A stretch of 64,000 nucleotides of DNA, taken from an uncultured Gammaproteobacteria bacterium (GTDB lineage: Bacteria > Pseudomonadota > Gammaproteobacteria > HK1). This document shows, piece by piece, positions 19,135 to 30,466 of the stretch; within the stretch, counting starts at the first letter, position 1; the number at the start of each line of letters is the position of its first letter. Under the pieces are notes generated by a model. That model was not told where the DNA came from and did no database searches. It worked only from the letters and a program-made list of their open reading frames with translations. The stretch is from assembly GCA_947258715.1 (NCBI GenBank), contig CAMYJH010000014.1, positions 62,001 to 126,000 of the forward strand, given 5' to 3'. Made by a program: the position numbers and the translations under genes.

Positions 19135-20058
19135 TCAGTCGACTAGTGTAAGCCATTCCGAGTGCGCGTTTCGTCGCCCCTGAACCTGGTCAAAATAAGT
19201 CTTCTGTAACTTTTTTGTGATCGGGCCGCGCCTGCCGTCTCCGATGGTTCTGTTATCCAGCTCCCTGATGGGGGTGACCTCTGCCGCGGTGCCGGTAAAG
19301 AACGCCTCGTCGGCCGAATAAACCTCGTCTCGGGTAAGCCGCTTCTCCCTCACCGGTATATCCAGTTCTGTTGCCAGCATCATGATGCTCTCGCGGGTGA
19401 TACCGGCGAGCGCTGACGTGAGCTCTGGGGTATAGATGATTCCTCTGCTCACCATGAAAAAATTCTCTCCGCTGCCTTCGGCGACGTAGCCCTCGGTATC
19501 CAGTAGCAGCGCCTCGTCGTAGCCGCAGGCTAGCGCTTCCTGCAACGCTAGAATTGAATTGATGTACTGTCCGTTGGCCTTGGCCTTGGTCATGGCCGAG
19601 TTGACGTGGTGGCGGGTGTAGGAGGAGGTGCGGATGCGAATCCCGCGCTCGAGATTTTCCGCTCCAAGATAGGCGCCCCATTCCCAGCTGGCGACCGCCA
19701 CGTGAACCGAGAGGTTGCCAGCGTGTAGTCCCAATCCCTCGGCCCCGTAATAGACCACCGGGCGAATATAGGCCGACTTGAGCTGATTCTTTCTTACGAT
19801 CTCCTGTTGAACCTCATTCAAAGTGTCTTTGTCGTAGGGGATCTTCATACCGACAATATGGGCCGAGCGGTAGAGCCGGTCGGTGTGCTCTTCGAGTCTG
19901 AAGATGGCGGTGCCCTTGTCGGTGCTGTACGCGCGTAAGCCCTCGAACACGCCGAGCCCATAGTGCAAGGTATGCGTGAGCACGTGCACCTTGGCGTCGC
20001 GCCAGGGCACATACTCTCCGTCCATCCAGATGACCCCCTCGCGGTCATCCATTCCCAT
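19135..20058 (-). CDS. ilvE: Branched-chain amino acid aminotransferase
   Basis: PLP enzyme of fold type IV that makes leucine, isoleucine and valine from their keto acids. The 307-residue product has the typical opening EGVIWMDGEYVPWRDAKVHVL, the catalytic lysine in MTKAKANGQY, and the PLP-phosphate region EGSGENFFMV and TSALAGITRESIM. The ATG at 20058 follows AGGAGA with 8-base spacing. It lies 51 bp after glnE; the glnE-ilvE pair next to LPS core genes is also seen in Pseudomonas. Confidence 0.96.
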   Translation of the reverse strand: MGMDDREGVIWMDGEYVPWRDAKVHVLTHTLHYGLGVFEGLRAYSTDKGTAIFRLEEHTDRLYRSAHIVGMKIPYDKDTLNEVQQEIVRKNQLKSAYIRPVVYYGAEGLGLHAGNLSVHVAVASWEWGAYLGAENLERGIRIRTSSYTRHHVNSAMTKAKANGQYINSILALQEALACGYDEALLLDTEGYVAEGSGENFFMVSRGIIYTPELTSALAGITRESIMMLATELDIPVREKRLTRDEVYSADEAFFTGTAAEVTPIRELDNRTIGDGRRGPITKKLQKTYFDQVQGRRNAHSEWLTLVD

Positions 20059-20109
20059 GCTCGTGATCTCCTAGAAAAGCTGAAACTGGCGCCTGGAGGG
20101 GGCGCCTAC

Positions 20110-23025
20110 TCACTCCCCCATCATCGTCCGCCATATACGGATTACGCCTTCTCGATAGTCCCTGAGCTCGTCCTCATCGAGTATGCCTTCCTGCTCCTGG
20201 AGCGCCGTCTGGTGAACCCTGCCGCGGAAGGCCCGATAGGCGTCCATCAACAGTCGGACATCGTCCCTGGGCATGAGGCCGGCTGCGTCGAATCCTTCCA
20301 GCAGCCGAATATTGTCCGTGTAATCAAGATGTTCGCCGAGCTTTGAGGCCCAGCAAAGGGCGCCATATTGCACCATAAATTCGATATCGGCGATACCTCC
20401 GGCGTCTTGCTTGAGATCGAACTTTCGCGCTGTTTTAGAGCCCAACTCGTGACGCATCCGTTCCCGCATTTGCTTGACTTCGATTTTGAGCTTTTCGGGA
20501 TCTCTTTCCGCAAGCAGTATTCGCCGGCGCAACTCGGTGAACGCCTGGCACAGTGAATCGTCCCCGGCGATGGCTCGGGCGCGCACCAGCGCCTGGTGCT
20601 CCCAGGTCCATGCTTTTTCTTTAAGATAGGTTTCCAACGCATCGATAGCGTTAACGAGGATACCCTTGGAACCATCTGGTCTCAGTCTGGAATCGATCTC
20701 GTAGAGCTTGCCGTCAGCAGTCAATGCGCTAAGGAAATGAATCATCCGCTGCGCCAGGCGGCCGAAAAATACGCTGTTGTCCACGGCTCGTTTGCCGTCG
20801 GTATGGCCTCGGCCGCCACCCTCCCCGTGGATGAAGACAAGGTCTAGATCCGAGCCGTAGCCGAGTTCGATGCCGCCGAGCTTGCCGTAGGCGATGACCG
20901 CGAAGGGGACGACGCTGTGCGGGTCATCCGCTGTGGTTAACGGCTGGCCATATCGGCTGACAACATCGCGCCTGGCGAGCTCGAGGGCTTTACGCACGGT
21001 GATCTCGGCGATTTCGGTCAAAAAGTCACTCACCACCATCAGCGGAATGACACTTGCAATATCGGCGGCGGCGACTCGCAGCACGTTGGTGTGTTTGAAC
21101 TGGCGAAGGCACGCCATCTCTTGCTCGGTGTCTTCTACGGGGACAGCGGCCAGGCGCTCCGCAAGCTCCGATTCCAGCGCGTCTCGTTTCAGCGGCGCAT
21201 ACAGGCTTCGAGCGTCCAGTAGCTCGTCGAACAGCAGGGGGTGTCGTCCCAACTGGCGGCTGATTCGCGGACTCGCGGCACAAAGCCGCACTAGCTGTGA
21301 TAGCGCCAAAGGCCGCTCTGAGAGTAGCGCCAGATAGGCGCTGCGGCGCGCAACCGGCTCCAGCGCCTCGAGAATGCGTCTTAAAACCTCCGCCGGGTTG
21401 GATTGTCCGACGACGGCGCGCAGCAGATCGGGGAACAGGCGGCGCAAGCGGGTTCTGCCCGGGGCGTCGAGCATGCGCACGCTATAGCTACTGCGGAACT
21501 TCTTGATAGATTCATACGCGGGTTCGGCATCCGCAAAGCCGGCCGAGCGGAGAATTTCCACCGCCGATTCCTCATCCAGACGCTCGCCCAGCAGGGCGAG
21601 CAGGTGCTCCCGATCCTCATCGTTCTCGTCGCCGTCGTGATCGGGTCCCAGGACCTGCTCGAATTGAGCCTGGACGTGCGAACGGTGTCGCGCGAGGACA
21701 GCGGCGTAGGACGGCCAGTCCGGATATCCCATTCCCGTGGCCAGAACCGTACGCTCGAAGTCGTCGTGTGGAAGCACGTGGCGCTGGCGATCTCTGATTT
21801 GTTGCAGCCTGTGTTCAGAGATTCGTAAGAACCGATAGGCGGCTATCAGTCCATCGACAGAATATGTCGGTAGCAGGCCGCGCTTCCCGAGGATCTTCAG
21901 CACCCGAAGTATGCGCCGGTCGCGAAGCTCCGGAATGCGTCCGCCGCGCACCATCTGAAAGGCTTGCCCGGTAAATTCGATCTCACGAATCCCGCCGGGG
22001 CCGAGCTTGAGGTCGCCACCCAGACCTTTGCGCGCCACCTCCTTGGTGATCATCATTTTCATGTCGCGCATGGACTCGAGCGATCCGAAGTCCAGATAGC
22101 GGCGGTATACGAACGGTCTCAGACGTTCCAAAAGCGCATCTGCAGCCTCGCTGTCTCCGGCAACCCGCCGCGCGCGTATCAGCGCATAGCGCTCCCAGTC
22201 CCGGCCGTGGACTTGGTAGTAGTCCTCCAATGCGTTGAAACTCATTACCAGCGGTCCGCTGGCGCCGAAGGGACGCAGGCGCATGTCTACTCTGAACACA
22301 AAACCTTCAGCAGTTCGCTCGCCGAGCACTTTAATCAGCTGTCTTGCCAGGCGTTGAAAGTATTCGTCATTGGATAGGGTGCGTCGCTTTCCGCGAGTTT
22401 CCCCAGCTTCGGGGAAAGCAAAAATCAGATCGATGTCGGAGGAAAAGTTGAGCTCACCGGCACCGAGTTTGCCGAGAGCAAAGACGGCCAGCGCTTGGGG
22501 CTCGCCTTTTGAGTTCTCGGGCGCGCCGATTTCTGCGCAAAGCTGTTGATGAAGGCGCTCTAGGGCGTACTGGATCGCGGCTTCGGCGAAGGCCGAAGCA
22601 TCGCTCACCGCCTCGTCCAGATCGGCAAGTCCGCCAATGTCTCGCCAGGCGATACGCACCCATTCCTGGCGCCGAAGGCGTCGCAGACCGGAGATTAGCG
22701 TGGCCTGGTCGCCGGTCTCATCTAAGTCGCGTTCGATGACGCGGCGGTAGTGCGCCACCGGGTCAAAATCCTCGCCGCCGTGGGAACGCGCCAGCTCCCC
22801 GGATTCGAGCATCGACTTGAGCATCGCGGGAGATTGCTGGCAGCAGTCGGCGACAAACTCACTGCATGCGAACACCCGCCTTGCGTCCCCGGGCCACAGG
22901 CGGGACGTCGGCAGATCTAAACCATGCGCTTCCGCGCTTTCGAAGCAGGCCGAAATGCGTGCGTCCGCGAGACGCGCGAGCTCCTCTGGGAGTTCGATGA
23001 GGTCTGGTTTTGCGGCTTGCGACAT
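20110..23025 (-). CDS. glnE: Bifunctional glutamine synthetase adenylyltransferase/adenylyl-removing enzyme
   Basis: Controls glutamine synthetase by attaching or removing AMP in response to PII and glutamine. The 971 residues hold two nucleotidyltransferase domains: the first with FSSDIDL at 194-200, the second with GYGSDLDLVF at about 720. The first corresponds to the removal domain and the second to the transfer domain, as known for the family. The length is normal. It is the first gene of a minus-strand run into ilvE and the LPS genes, and lies downstream of the groL terminator. Confidence 0.97.
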   Translation of the reverse strand: MSQAAKPDLIELPEELARLADARISACFESAEAHGLDLPTSRLWPGDARRVFACSEFVADCCQQSPAMLKSMLESGELARSHGGEDFDPVAHYRRVIERDLDETGDQATLISGLRRLRRQEWVRIAWRDIGGLADLDEAVSDASAFAEAAIQYALERLHQQLCAEIGAPENSKGEPQALAVFALGKLGAGELNFSSDIDLIFAFPEAGETRGKRRTLSNDEYFQRLARQLIKVLGERTAEGFVFRVDMRLRPFGASGPLVMSFNALEDYYQVHGRDWERYALIRARRVAGDSEAADALLERLRPFVYRRYLDFGSLESMRDMKMMITKEVARKGLGGDLKLGPGGIREIEFTGQAFQMVRGGRIPELRDRRILRVLKILGKRGLLPTYSVDGLIAAYRFLRISEHRLQQIRDRQRHVLPHDDFERTVLATGMGYPDWPSYAAVLARHRSHVQAQFEQVLGPDHDGDENDEDREHLLALLGERLDEESAVEILRSAGFADAEPAYESIKKFRSSYSVRMLDAPGRTRLRRLFPDLLRAVVGQSNPAEVLRRILEALEPVARRSAYLALLSERPLALSQLVRLCAASPRISRQLGRHPLLFDELLDARSLYAPLKRDALESELAERLAAVPVEDTEQEMACLRQFKHTNVLRVAAADIASVIPLMVVSDFLTEIAEITVRKALELARRDVVSRYGQPLTTADDPHSVVPFAVIAYGKLGGIELGYGSDLDLVFIHGEGGGRGHTDGKRAVDNSVFFGRLAQRMIHFLSALTADGKLYEIDSRLRPDGSKGILVNAIDALETYLKEKAWTWEHQALVRARAIAGDDSLCQAFTELRRRILLAERDPEKLKIEVKQMRERMRHELGSKTARKFDLKQDAGGIADIEFMVQYGALCWASKLGEHLDYTDNIRLLEGFDAAGLMPRDDVRLLMDAYRAFRGRVHQTALQEQEGILDEDELRDYREGVIRIWRTMMGE

Positions 23026-23064
23026 AGGTCACCAGTTTAGCCTACCTGTTTACCCTCTCCGGGC

Positions 23065-23095
23065 AAAAAAAAACCCCGCCGCAAAGGCGGCGGGG
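23065..23095 (-). terminator. Rho-independent terminator downstream of groL
   Basis: A perfect 9-bp GC stem (23074-23082 pairing with 23087-23095, AAAG loop on the plus strand) is followed on the minus strand by nine U (23065-23073). It lies about 110 bp after the groL stop, and the glnE start at 23025 follows. A second, weaker hairpin (CCCCAAA with TTTGGGG, 23182-23199) sits immediately after the groL stop. Confidence 0.88.
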
Positions 23096-23204
23096 TGTTT
23101 GATTTTCCAGGCCACGCTCGGAGAAAAACTCCCGGCGAGCCCCGGATAAGCGGACGGCACTCTTCCCTGTGCCGCCTCGAACCCCAAAAAGCTTTGGGGC
23201 TAAC

Positions 23205-24839
<1,635 letters not shown>

Positions 24840-24911
24840 CTATATTGCTCCTGTATCTTTTAAAATCTTTGACGTTGCTTGAGTCACGTTATGCGTCAGA
24901 CCGACGGTCGA

Positions 24912-25217
24912 TCACTTCTCGATGATCGCCATGATGTCCTCTTCGCGCATGACCAGCAGATCCTCGCCCTCGACCTTGACCTCGGTACCCGAGTACTTGC
25001 CGAACAGAACTTGGTCGCCGACCTTGACGTCGAGCGGGCGCACCTGACCGTCTTCGAGAATCTTTCCCTTGCCGACGGCCGTCACCTCCCCTCGAATGGG
25101 TTTCTCGGTGGCACTGTCGGGAATGACAATCCCGCCCGGCGTGGTGCGCTCCTCTTCCATCCGACGGATGATCACGCGGTCATGAAGCGGACGAATTTTG
25201 AGCTTGCTTTTGCTCAT
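24912..25217 (-). CDS. groS: Co-chaperonin GroES (10 kDa)
   Basis: Heptameric lid of the GroEL chamber. The 101 residues begin [19 protein letters not shown]. The mobile loop that contacts GroEL is [13 protein letters not shown], followed by the [19 protein letters not shown] core. The start is ATG 25217 after CAGGAGAG; a longer in-frame extension would lack conserved sequence. A leader of about 240 nt separates it from the upstream promoter and CIRCE element. Confidence 0.98.
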   Translation of the reverse strand: MSKSKLKIRPLHDRVIIRRMEEERTTPGGIVIPDSATEKPIRGEVTAVGKGKILEDGQVRPLDVKVGDQVLFGKYSGTEVKVEGEDLLVMREEDIMAIIEK

Positions 25218-25457
25218 GGACGTACTCTCCTGATTATCCAGACTCGTTTCTAAACCCACCCCGCGGCAGTGAGACCACGGCCGCAAGGTCATGTTGTTTA
25301 TTGGCAATTCGCTGAATCAGGTCGTCATGACCCCATTCAACCGGCCGCCGACGCTCTTGGGTCTTCGGCGGGCGCCGTCTTTCAAACCACAGCGGTGTTT
25401 CGAAGGACGCCGATCCTTCCCTCTGACCGGCAACAGGCCCACGCCATGCGCAGCTTG

Positions 25458-25484
25458 TTAGCGCTCTCCAAAAGTGAGTGCTAA
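25458..25484. promoter_or_regulatory. CIRCE operator (HrcA binding site) for groESL
   Basis: An inverted repeat TTAGCGCTC (25458-25466), a 9-bp spacer and GAGTGCTAA (25476-25484). The canonical element is TTAGCACTC-N9-GAGTGCTAA, so only one of the 18 arm bases differs. It covers the predicted transcription start and overlaps one base of the -10 box of the groESL promoter, the standard position for HrcA repression. No hrcA gene lies in this window. Confidence 0.9.
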
Positions 25485-25511
25485 TAATATGGTCGGAATT
25501 GGCAAAGTCAA
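25484..25511 (-). promoter_or_regulatory. Sigma70-type promoter for groESL
   Basis: On the minus strand a -35 box TTGACT (25506-25511) and a -10 box TATTAT (25484-25489) are separated by 16 bp; each differs from consensus at one position. The predicted start, near 25476, falls inside the CIRCE element. No better heat-shock (sigma32) promoter was obvious. Confidence 0.75.
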
Positions 25512-25567
25512 GGCCTCCCCGTCGGCCCAAGATGGCGATTCCACGATTCCCCCGCGAATCTGAACAA

Positions 25568-26029
25568 TTACCTTAATCTATTGTTATTCTTTGAGTTTTC
25601 GTCTTCGCGTTGGAATTCTCCCTCGATGACGTCGGAATCTCGGCGCGGTCCGGAGCCGCCCCCGGCCAGAATAAGTTTTTCGAGCAGGTACTCGGTGATC
25701 AGAAATCGCCTCAGCGGGGGACAGAGGCAGGCAAAGCCGATGGCATCCGTGATGAAACCCGGGGTCAGCAACAGGGCGCCCGCCACCAGCAAGAATGCGC
25801 CTTCCACCAGGGCAATCGCCGGGACCTCGCCCCGGTTGAGGCTGTCGCGGATTTGCGCCAAGGTGGAAAAGCCCTGAACCCGCACCAGCGCGGCCCCGAT
25901 TACCGCGGTCAGGACCACCGCCCCCACGGTGGGCAAGACGCCAATCAGGGAGCCCACCTTAAGCAGCACATAGATCTCGGCCAGGGGTACAGTGAGAAAA
26001 AGCAGGAACAACCAATGGATCAATGACAT
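25568..26029 (-). CDS. fxsA: FxsA family inner-membrane protein
   Basis: FxsA is a small membrane protein first linked to suppression of phage T7 exclusion; its normal role is unclear. The product (153 residues from ATG 26029) has a helix near 5-25, a second hydrophobic segment near 30-50, and the conserved VEGAFLLVAGALLLTPGFITD block. The C-terminus is a polar tail. It lies upstream of groES on the same strand, a common neighbourhood in gammaproteobacteria, but the groESL promoter lies between them. Confidence 0.9.
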   Translation of the reverse strand: MSLIHWLFLLFLTVPLAEIYVLLKVGSLIGVLPTVGAVVLTAVIGAALVRVQGFSTLAQIRDSLNRGEVPAIALVEGAFLLVAGALLLTPGFITDAIGFACLCPPLRRFLITEYLLEKLILAGGGSGPRRDSDVIEGEFQREDENSKNNNRLR

Positions 26030-26144
26030 GGAAACCAACCATAATTAGGGGCAGAAGCGTCGCGGCGTGCCGCGTACCGCCGCCGGCCTTTGATAGAGCC
26101 AGTGCAGAGAGAAAGAGCAGCGCCGAAAATCAGGGTCCAAGACA

Positions 26145-26480
26145 ATGCGGGATGCAGCGCCTTATCGAATCGTTCTCTGTACCTGTCCTGACATGGGGAC
26201 GGCCGAAGACTTAGCCAAGCGCCTGGTCGCCTCCCGGCTTGCCGCCTGTGTCAACATCTTGCCAGGACTGACCTCGGTCTACGAATGGAAAGGGGCGGTG
26301 GCGAGCGACTCTGAGCTGCTGCTATTGGCGAAAACCAGCGAGGCGCGGTATCCGGCTCTGGAAAGCGCCCTGCGCCAGGCCCACCCGTATGAACTTCCGG
26401 AAATCGTCTGTATTCCAATCGTGGCGGGCTTAAGCGGATATCTCGAATGGATAGAAGACAGCGTTTCTTCCTCCGGCTGA
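26145..26480 (+). CDS. cutA: Divalent-cation tolerance protein CutA
   Basis: Small trimeric protein with a PII-like ferredoxin fold, historically linked to copper tolerance and, in E. coli, encoded beside dsbD. The 111 residues contain the family blocks IVLCTCPDMGTAEDLAKRLV, LAACVNILPGLTSVYEWKG and HPYELPEIVCIPI. The start is ATG 26145. Its last 34 bp overlap the start of the DsbD-like gene, indicating one transcription unit. Confidence 0.95.
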   Translation: MRDAAPYRIVLCTCPDMGTAEDLAKRLVASRLAACVNILPGLTSVYEWKGAVASDSELLLLAKTSEARYPALESALRQAHPYELPEIVCIPIVAGLSGYLEWIEDSVSSSG

Positions 26481-27022
26481 GCGTCACTTTCGGTGCCATG
26501 CTCGCCATCGCGAGCCTCGGCGCCCGCGCCCAGATCGGTGGGGTGGATCTGCTTCCGCCGTCGGAAGCATTTCGCCTCGAGGTTTCGCGACCTACGGCCG
26601 AGCGCCTACGCGTCAGCTGGACCATCGCCGAGGGCTACTACTTATATCGGCACCGCTTCGGCTTCGAGGCGGCACCGGCGAAGCTGCGGGACGGAATCAA
26701 TTTGCCGCCCGGTATCCCCAAGCAGGATCCTTTCTTCGGTGACACCGAAATCTATCGCCACCAAATCGCATTCGAGCTGGCGCTTGAAAAAAGCGCCGCC
26801 ACCCTTGACCGGGTCGGCCTTAGGGTGGTGAGCCAGGGCTGTGCCGACATCGGTATTTGCTTTCCGCCGGAGGCGCGGCACGTGGACCTCGCCGTGGGCG
26901 AGACCGCGGTTCCTAAAGCGGGTATCCCCTTCGCCCCCATTGCCAAGAAGAAGCCCGCCGATTTGATTTTTCCCTCCTCTCCGGATGGTTCCCAGCAGCC
27001 GAAGTCGGGCAGTTCGCCCTGA
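26447..27022 (+). CDS. Stand-alone DsbD N-terminal (alpha) domain, periplasmic
   Basis: DsbD normally has three parts: a periplasmic N-terminal domain, an eight-helix membrane domain and a C-terminal thioredoxin domain. This 191-residue protein has only the first. A signal peptide (about 1-29, ending GARAQ) is followed by the domain, including the redox motif SQGCADIGICFPPE with both catalytic cysteines. The frame ends soon after with a short polar tail, and no membrane or thioredoxin domain follows before aroQ. The position between cutA and aroQ is where a complete dsbD is expected. It may be a natural single-domain protein or the stump of a deleted dsbD. Confidence 0.85.
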   Translation: MDRRQRFFLRLSVTFGAMLAIASLGARAQIGGVDLLPPSEAFRLEVSRPTAERLRVSWTIAEGYYLYRHRFGFEAAPAKLRDGINLPPGIPKQDPFFGDTEIYRHQIAFELALEKSAATLDRVGLRVVSQGCADIGICFPPEARHVDLAVGETAVPKAGIPFAPIAKKKPADLIFPSSPDGSQQPKSGSSP

Positions 27023-27207
27023 TCGGAGCCCACGCTCAGCCCGCCCGCCACCCGGACTTCTCTCGCACAAAACGCCGCTTCTGCGACCGAAGATGCGGCC
27101 CGTTGCGCCCCGAAGCGCTTTCCTGAGTCGTCGAAAATGTGCTAATTTGACATCAAGTTGCTACGAAAATCTGGGAAAAAGCAGTGATTGGGGTATAACG
27201 GGCGGCG

Positions 27208-27651
27208 ATGGCGAAGATTCTCGTAATCCACGGCCCTAACCTCAATGTGCTGGGTATCCGCGAGCCCGAGCACTACGGGCACACCACCCTCGCCGACATC
27301 GATCAGCGGCTTCAGGAGCTCGCTTCGAGAGACGGACACAATCTGGAATCCTTTCAAAGCAATGCCGAGCATGCCCTGATCGAAAAGATCCAGACCGCGG
27401 TCCGGGAAGCGGACCGCATCATCATCAACCCGGCGGGCCTTACCCACACCAGCGTGGCGCTGCGGGACGCGCTGCTCGCCGCCGGGATCCCCTTCGTCGA
27501 GGTCCATCTGTCCAACATCCACGCCAGAGATCCGTTTCGCGAGCACTCGTATTTCTCCGATGCCGCCATGGGTGTGGTGAGCGGCTTCGGGCCTCTGAGC
27601 TACGAGCTCGCCTACCGCGCCGCAGTGGGCTCACTGACCGCCAAGGATTGA
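27208..27651 (+). CDS. aroQ: 3-dehydroquinate dehydratase, type II
   Basis: Catalyses the third step of the shikimate pathway through a dodecameric enzyme. The 147 residues begin [24 protein letters not shown], including the flexible active-site loop, and contain the [17 protein letters not shown] and [17 protein letters not shown] blocks. The start is ATG 27208. It lies 9 bp before accB and heads the aroQ-accB-accC-prmA run found in many gammaproteobacteria. Confidence 0.97.
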   Translation: MAKILVIHGPNLNVLGIREPEHYGHTTLADIDQRLQELASRDGHNLESFQSNAEHALIEKIQTAVREADRIIINPAGLTHTSVALRDALLAAGIPFVEVHLSNIHARDPFREHSYFSDAAMGVVSGFGPLSYELAYRAAVGSLTAKD

Positions 27652-27660
27652 GCAATCAGC

Positions 27661-28122
27661 ATGGACATCCGCAAAGTCAAGAAGCTCATCGAGCTCCTGG
27701 AGTCCTCCGACATCGACGAGCTGGAAATTCGGGAAGGCGAGGAATCGGTGCGCTTGAGCCGCCACGACCGCAGTGGTGCCGGCCATCCGTTGGTGCTGCA
27801 TCAGTCGCCGCTCGTGGCTCCCGCGGCCGCCGCCCCAGGGCCGGCGCCGGCGGCCGAAGACGCGCCGTCATTCGACGGCCACGTGGTCACGGCGCCCATG
27901 GTCGGAACCTTCTACGTCGCGCCTTCGCCGGGCGCCAAGCCCTTTGTCGAGGTGGGCAAACGAATACAGAGCGGCGACACCGTGTGCATTATCGAGGCGA
28001 TGAAAATCCTCAACCAGATTGAGGCGGACGTAGACGGTGTGGTCGCCGACGTGCTGGTGGAGAACGGTCAGCCGGTGGAATTCGGTCAACCGCTATTCGT
28101 TATCGATATCGGGGAGAGTTAA
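27661..28122 (+). CDS. accB: Biotin carboxyl carrier protein of acetyl-CoA carboxylase
   Basis: Carries CO2 on biotin between the AccC and AccAD half-reactions of fatty-acid synthesis. The N-terminal domain (about 1-35) and an Ala/Pro-rich linker (about 50-70) precede the biotinyl domain, whose [12 protein letters not shown] motif holds the biotinylated K115. The 153-residue length is normal. The gene is 9 bp after aroQ and 62 bp before accC. Confidence 0.98.
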   Translation: MDIRKVKKLIELLESSDIDELEIREGEESVRLSRHDRSGAGHPLVLHQSPLVAPAAAAPGPAPAAEDAPSFDGHVVTAPMVGTFYVAPSPGAKPFVEVGKRIQSGDTVCIIEAMKILNQIEADVDGVVADVLVENGQPVEFGQPLFVIDIGES

Positions 28123-28184
28123 GGACGTCGCTGGCCGCGTGAATTTATTCATTTCGAGACACGCCGGGTCTCCGGCGCCGTTGC

Positions 28185-29531
28185 ATGCCTATTCTCGATA
28201 AGCTGGTCATCGCCAACCGGGGCGAAATTGCGCTGCGCATACTGCGTGCGTGTCGCGAGCTCGGCATCAAGACGGTGGCAGTTCACTCCCAGGCGGACCG
28301 CGACCTGAAGCATGTAAGACTGGCGGACGAATCGGTGTGCATCGGGCCGCCGTCGTCGACGGAAAGCTACCTCAACATACCAGCGGTTGTCAGCGCGGCG
28401 GAGGTCACCGACGCGGTGGCCATTCATCCCGGATATGGCTTTCTCGCCGAAAACGCCGACTTCGCCGAGCGGGTAGAGCAAAGCGGGTTCGTATTCGTCG
28501 GGCCAAAGCCTGAAACCATCCGCCTCATGGGGGACAAGCTCTCCGCTATTGCGCGAATGAAAGCAGCCGGGGTGCCGTGTGTTCCGGGCTCCGACGGTCC
28601 CCTGAGCAGCGACGGCGACGAAATCATGAAAACCGCGCGTGAGGTAGGTTATCCACTCCTGATCAAAGCGGCCGGCGGCGGGGGGGGTCGCGGCATGCGC
28701 GCAGTGCACAGCGAGGCCTCCCTGCTATCCGCCGTGTCTCTCACCCGTTCCGAAGCCGCGGCGGCATTCGGCAACGACACCCTCTACATGGAGAAGTACC
28801 TCGAGCGGCCCCGCCACGTGGAGTTTCAGCTGGTTGCGGATCAGCACGGCAACGCGATACATCTGGGCGAGCGCGACTGTTCCATGCAGCGTCGGCATCA
28901 AAAGGTCATCGAGGAGTCGCCGGCCCCGGGGATCACCGCCGAACAGCGTCAGCGCATCGGCGCGCTCTGTGTGGAGGCCTGCCGGGCCATCGACTATCGC
29001 GGCGTGGGTACTTTCGAGTTTCTTTACGATGAGGGCAATTTCTACTTCATTGAGATGAATACGCGATTGCAGGTGGAACACCCGGTGACGGAAATGGTGA
29101 CGGGCCTTGATTTGGTGAAGCTACAGCTGCTGATCGCCGCCGGCGAACCGCTCGGCATTAGGCAATCCGACGTGACCTTCCGCGGTCACGCCATGGAATG
29201 TCGAGTGAATGCGGAGGATCCCAAAAATTTCAGACCCTCTCCCGGTACGATCACCTTGTTTCATCCTCCCGGAGGTCCGGGAATCCGGTTGGACAGTCAC
29301 GTCTATACCGGTTACCACGTGCCGCCGTACTACGACTCCTTGATCGGCAAGCTCGTGGCGCACGGCGATAGCCGCGAATCCGCCATGGCGCGGCTAGGCA
29401 CCGCGCTCGACGAAATCGTCATCGATGGCATCTCGACCAACATCCCGCTACATCAGGATCTTTGCCGAGATGCGGCCTTCCTCCGTGGCGGCACCGACAT
29501 TCATTACTTGGAGCGCAAGCTCGGTCTTTGA
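28185..29531 (+). CDS. accC: Acetyl-CoA carboxylase, biotin carboxylase subunit
   Basis: ATP-grasp enzyme that carboxylates biotin on AccB. The 448-residue product is complete: N-terminal [20 protein letters not shown], the glycine-rich ATP lid [15 protein letters not shown], and the catalytic [14 protein letters not shown] segment. The start is ATG 28185. Its TGA overlaps the TTG start of prmA by 4 bp. Confidence 0.98.
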   Translation: MPILDKLVIANRGEIALRILRACRELGIKTVAVHSQADRDLKHVRLADESVCIGPPSSTESYLNIPAVVSAAEVTDAVAIHPGYGFLAENADFAERVEQSGFVFVGPKPETIRLMGDKLSAIARMKAAGVPCVPGSDGPLSSDGDEIMKTAREVGYPLLIKAAGGGGGRGMRAVHSEASLLSAVSLTRSEAAAAFGNDTLYMEKYLERPRHVEFQLVADQHGNAIHLGERDCSMQRRHQKVIEESPAPGITAEQRQRIGALCVEACRAIDYRGVGTFEFLYDEGNFYFIEMNTRLQVEHPVTEMVTGLDLVKLQLLIAAGEPLGIRQSDVTFRGHAMECRVNAEDPKNFRPSPGTITLFHPPGGPGIRLDSHVYTGYHVPPYYDSLIGKLVAHGDSRESAMARLGTALDEIVIDGISTNIPLHQDLCRDAAFLRGGTDIHYLERKLGL

Positions 29532-30442
29532 ATGCTAAGCGTCCCCGCGAGCCGGCGGCCTGGCTTGAGCTGACCCTTGACTGCGATCAAAGCGCCGCCA
29601 CAAGCTTGAGCGATTTTCTGACTCAGGCCGGCGCCCTTTCGGTGAGTTTGAGCAACGCCTGCGACGAAATCCTGATCGAGCGAGACCCCGGGCCCGCGCC
29701 ACTGTGGTCGGCGACGCGGGTTCAAGGTCTTTTTGATCAGGGGGCCGATGTCGAGCGACTGATACAAGCGCTCCGGGCAGCGGGCTTCGGCGCACCGCAG
29801 GTCACGCGTATTGAGGATCGGGAATGGTCCCTCGCTTGGCAGGATCATGTTCGACCGCGGTGCTTTGGCGATGGTCTTTGGGTATTGCCGTCGTTCGCCG
29901 ACGCGCCTGCTGATCATCGCGCGTGCATCCGTCTGGATCCCGGACTCGCGTTTGGCACCGGCAGTCACGCGACCACTGGGCTGTGTCTCGATTGGCTCGC
30001 AGGTTTAGCGCTCGAGGGAAAGGAGGTCATCGACTACGGCTGCGGATCTGGAATTCTCGCGATCGCTGCGGTGATTCTAGGCGCCAGCTCGGCGCGCTGC
30101 GTGGACAGCGATGCAGAGGCTCTACGCGCTGCGCGAAACAACGCGTACAGCAATGGAGTCGCGGACCGATTGAGCTTCTACCTCCCCGACGATCTTCCGC
30201 CCCATCGAGCCGAAATTCTGGTGGCTAATATTCTTTCCGCGCCGCTCATCGGGCTGGCAGAATCGTTGGCGAAATTATTATCCAGCGGTGGGCGCATCGC
30301 TCTTTCGGGCATACTGAACGAGCAGGTGGACGCGGTCACCGAGGCATACAAAGGCTATATTGCATTCGAGGCCGCGGAGTCCAGGGACGGCTGGGTGCAA
30401 CTTTCAGGGACGCGCCTTGCGGCGCTCGACCTGAGTGACTGA
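29528..30442 (+). CDS. prmA: Ribosomal protein L11 methyltransferase
   Basis: SAM-dependent enzyme that trimethylates ribosomal protein L11. The N-terminal substrate domain starts [20 protein letters not shown]. The catalytic domain holds [15 protein letters not shown], motif [16 protein letters not shown] and the NILSAPL active-site segment. I place the start at TTG 29528, in a TTGA overlap with accC; longer starts would lie inside accC. The 304 residues match the family, with a short N-terminal extension. Confidence 0.95.
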   Translation: MNAKRPREPAAWLELTLDCDQSAATSLSDFLTQAGALSVSLSNACDEILIERDPGPAPLWSATRVQGLFDQGADVERLIQALRAAGFGAPQVTRIEDREWSLAWQDHVRPRCFGDGLWVLPSFADAPADHRACIRLDPGLAFGTGSHATTGLCLDWLAGLALEGKEVIDYGCGSGILAIAAVILGASSARCVDSDAEALRAARNNAYSNGVADRLSFYLPDDLPPHRAEILVANILSAPLIGLAESLAKLLSSGGRIALSGILNEQVDAVTEAYKGYIAFEAAESRDGWVQLSGTRLAALDLSD

Positions 30443-30466
30443 TTCGCGGATAAAACCGGACTGAGG

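Noticed and set aside
25234..25530. 98-codon frame in the groESL leader
   Set aside because: It would start upstream of the -35 box and cross the promoter and CIRCE element; no conserved sequence.
27147..27199. Promoter for aroQ from TTGACA and TATAAC
   Set aside because: TTGACA (27147-27152) has no -10 at 15-18 bp, and TATAAC (27194-27199) has no -35; the pair is 41 bp apart.
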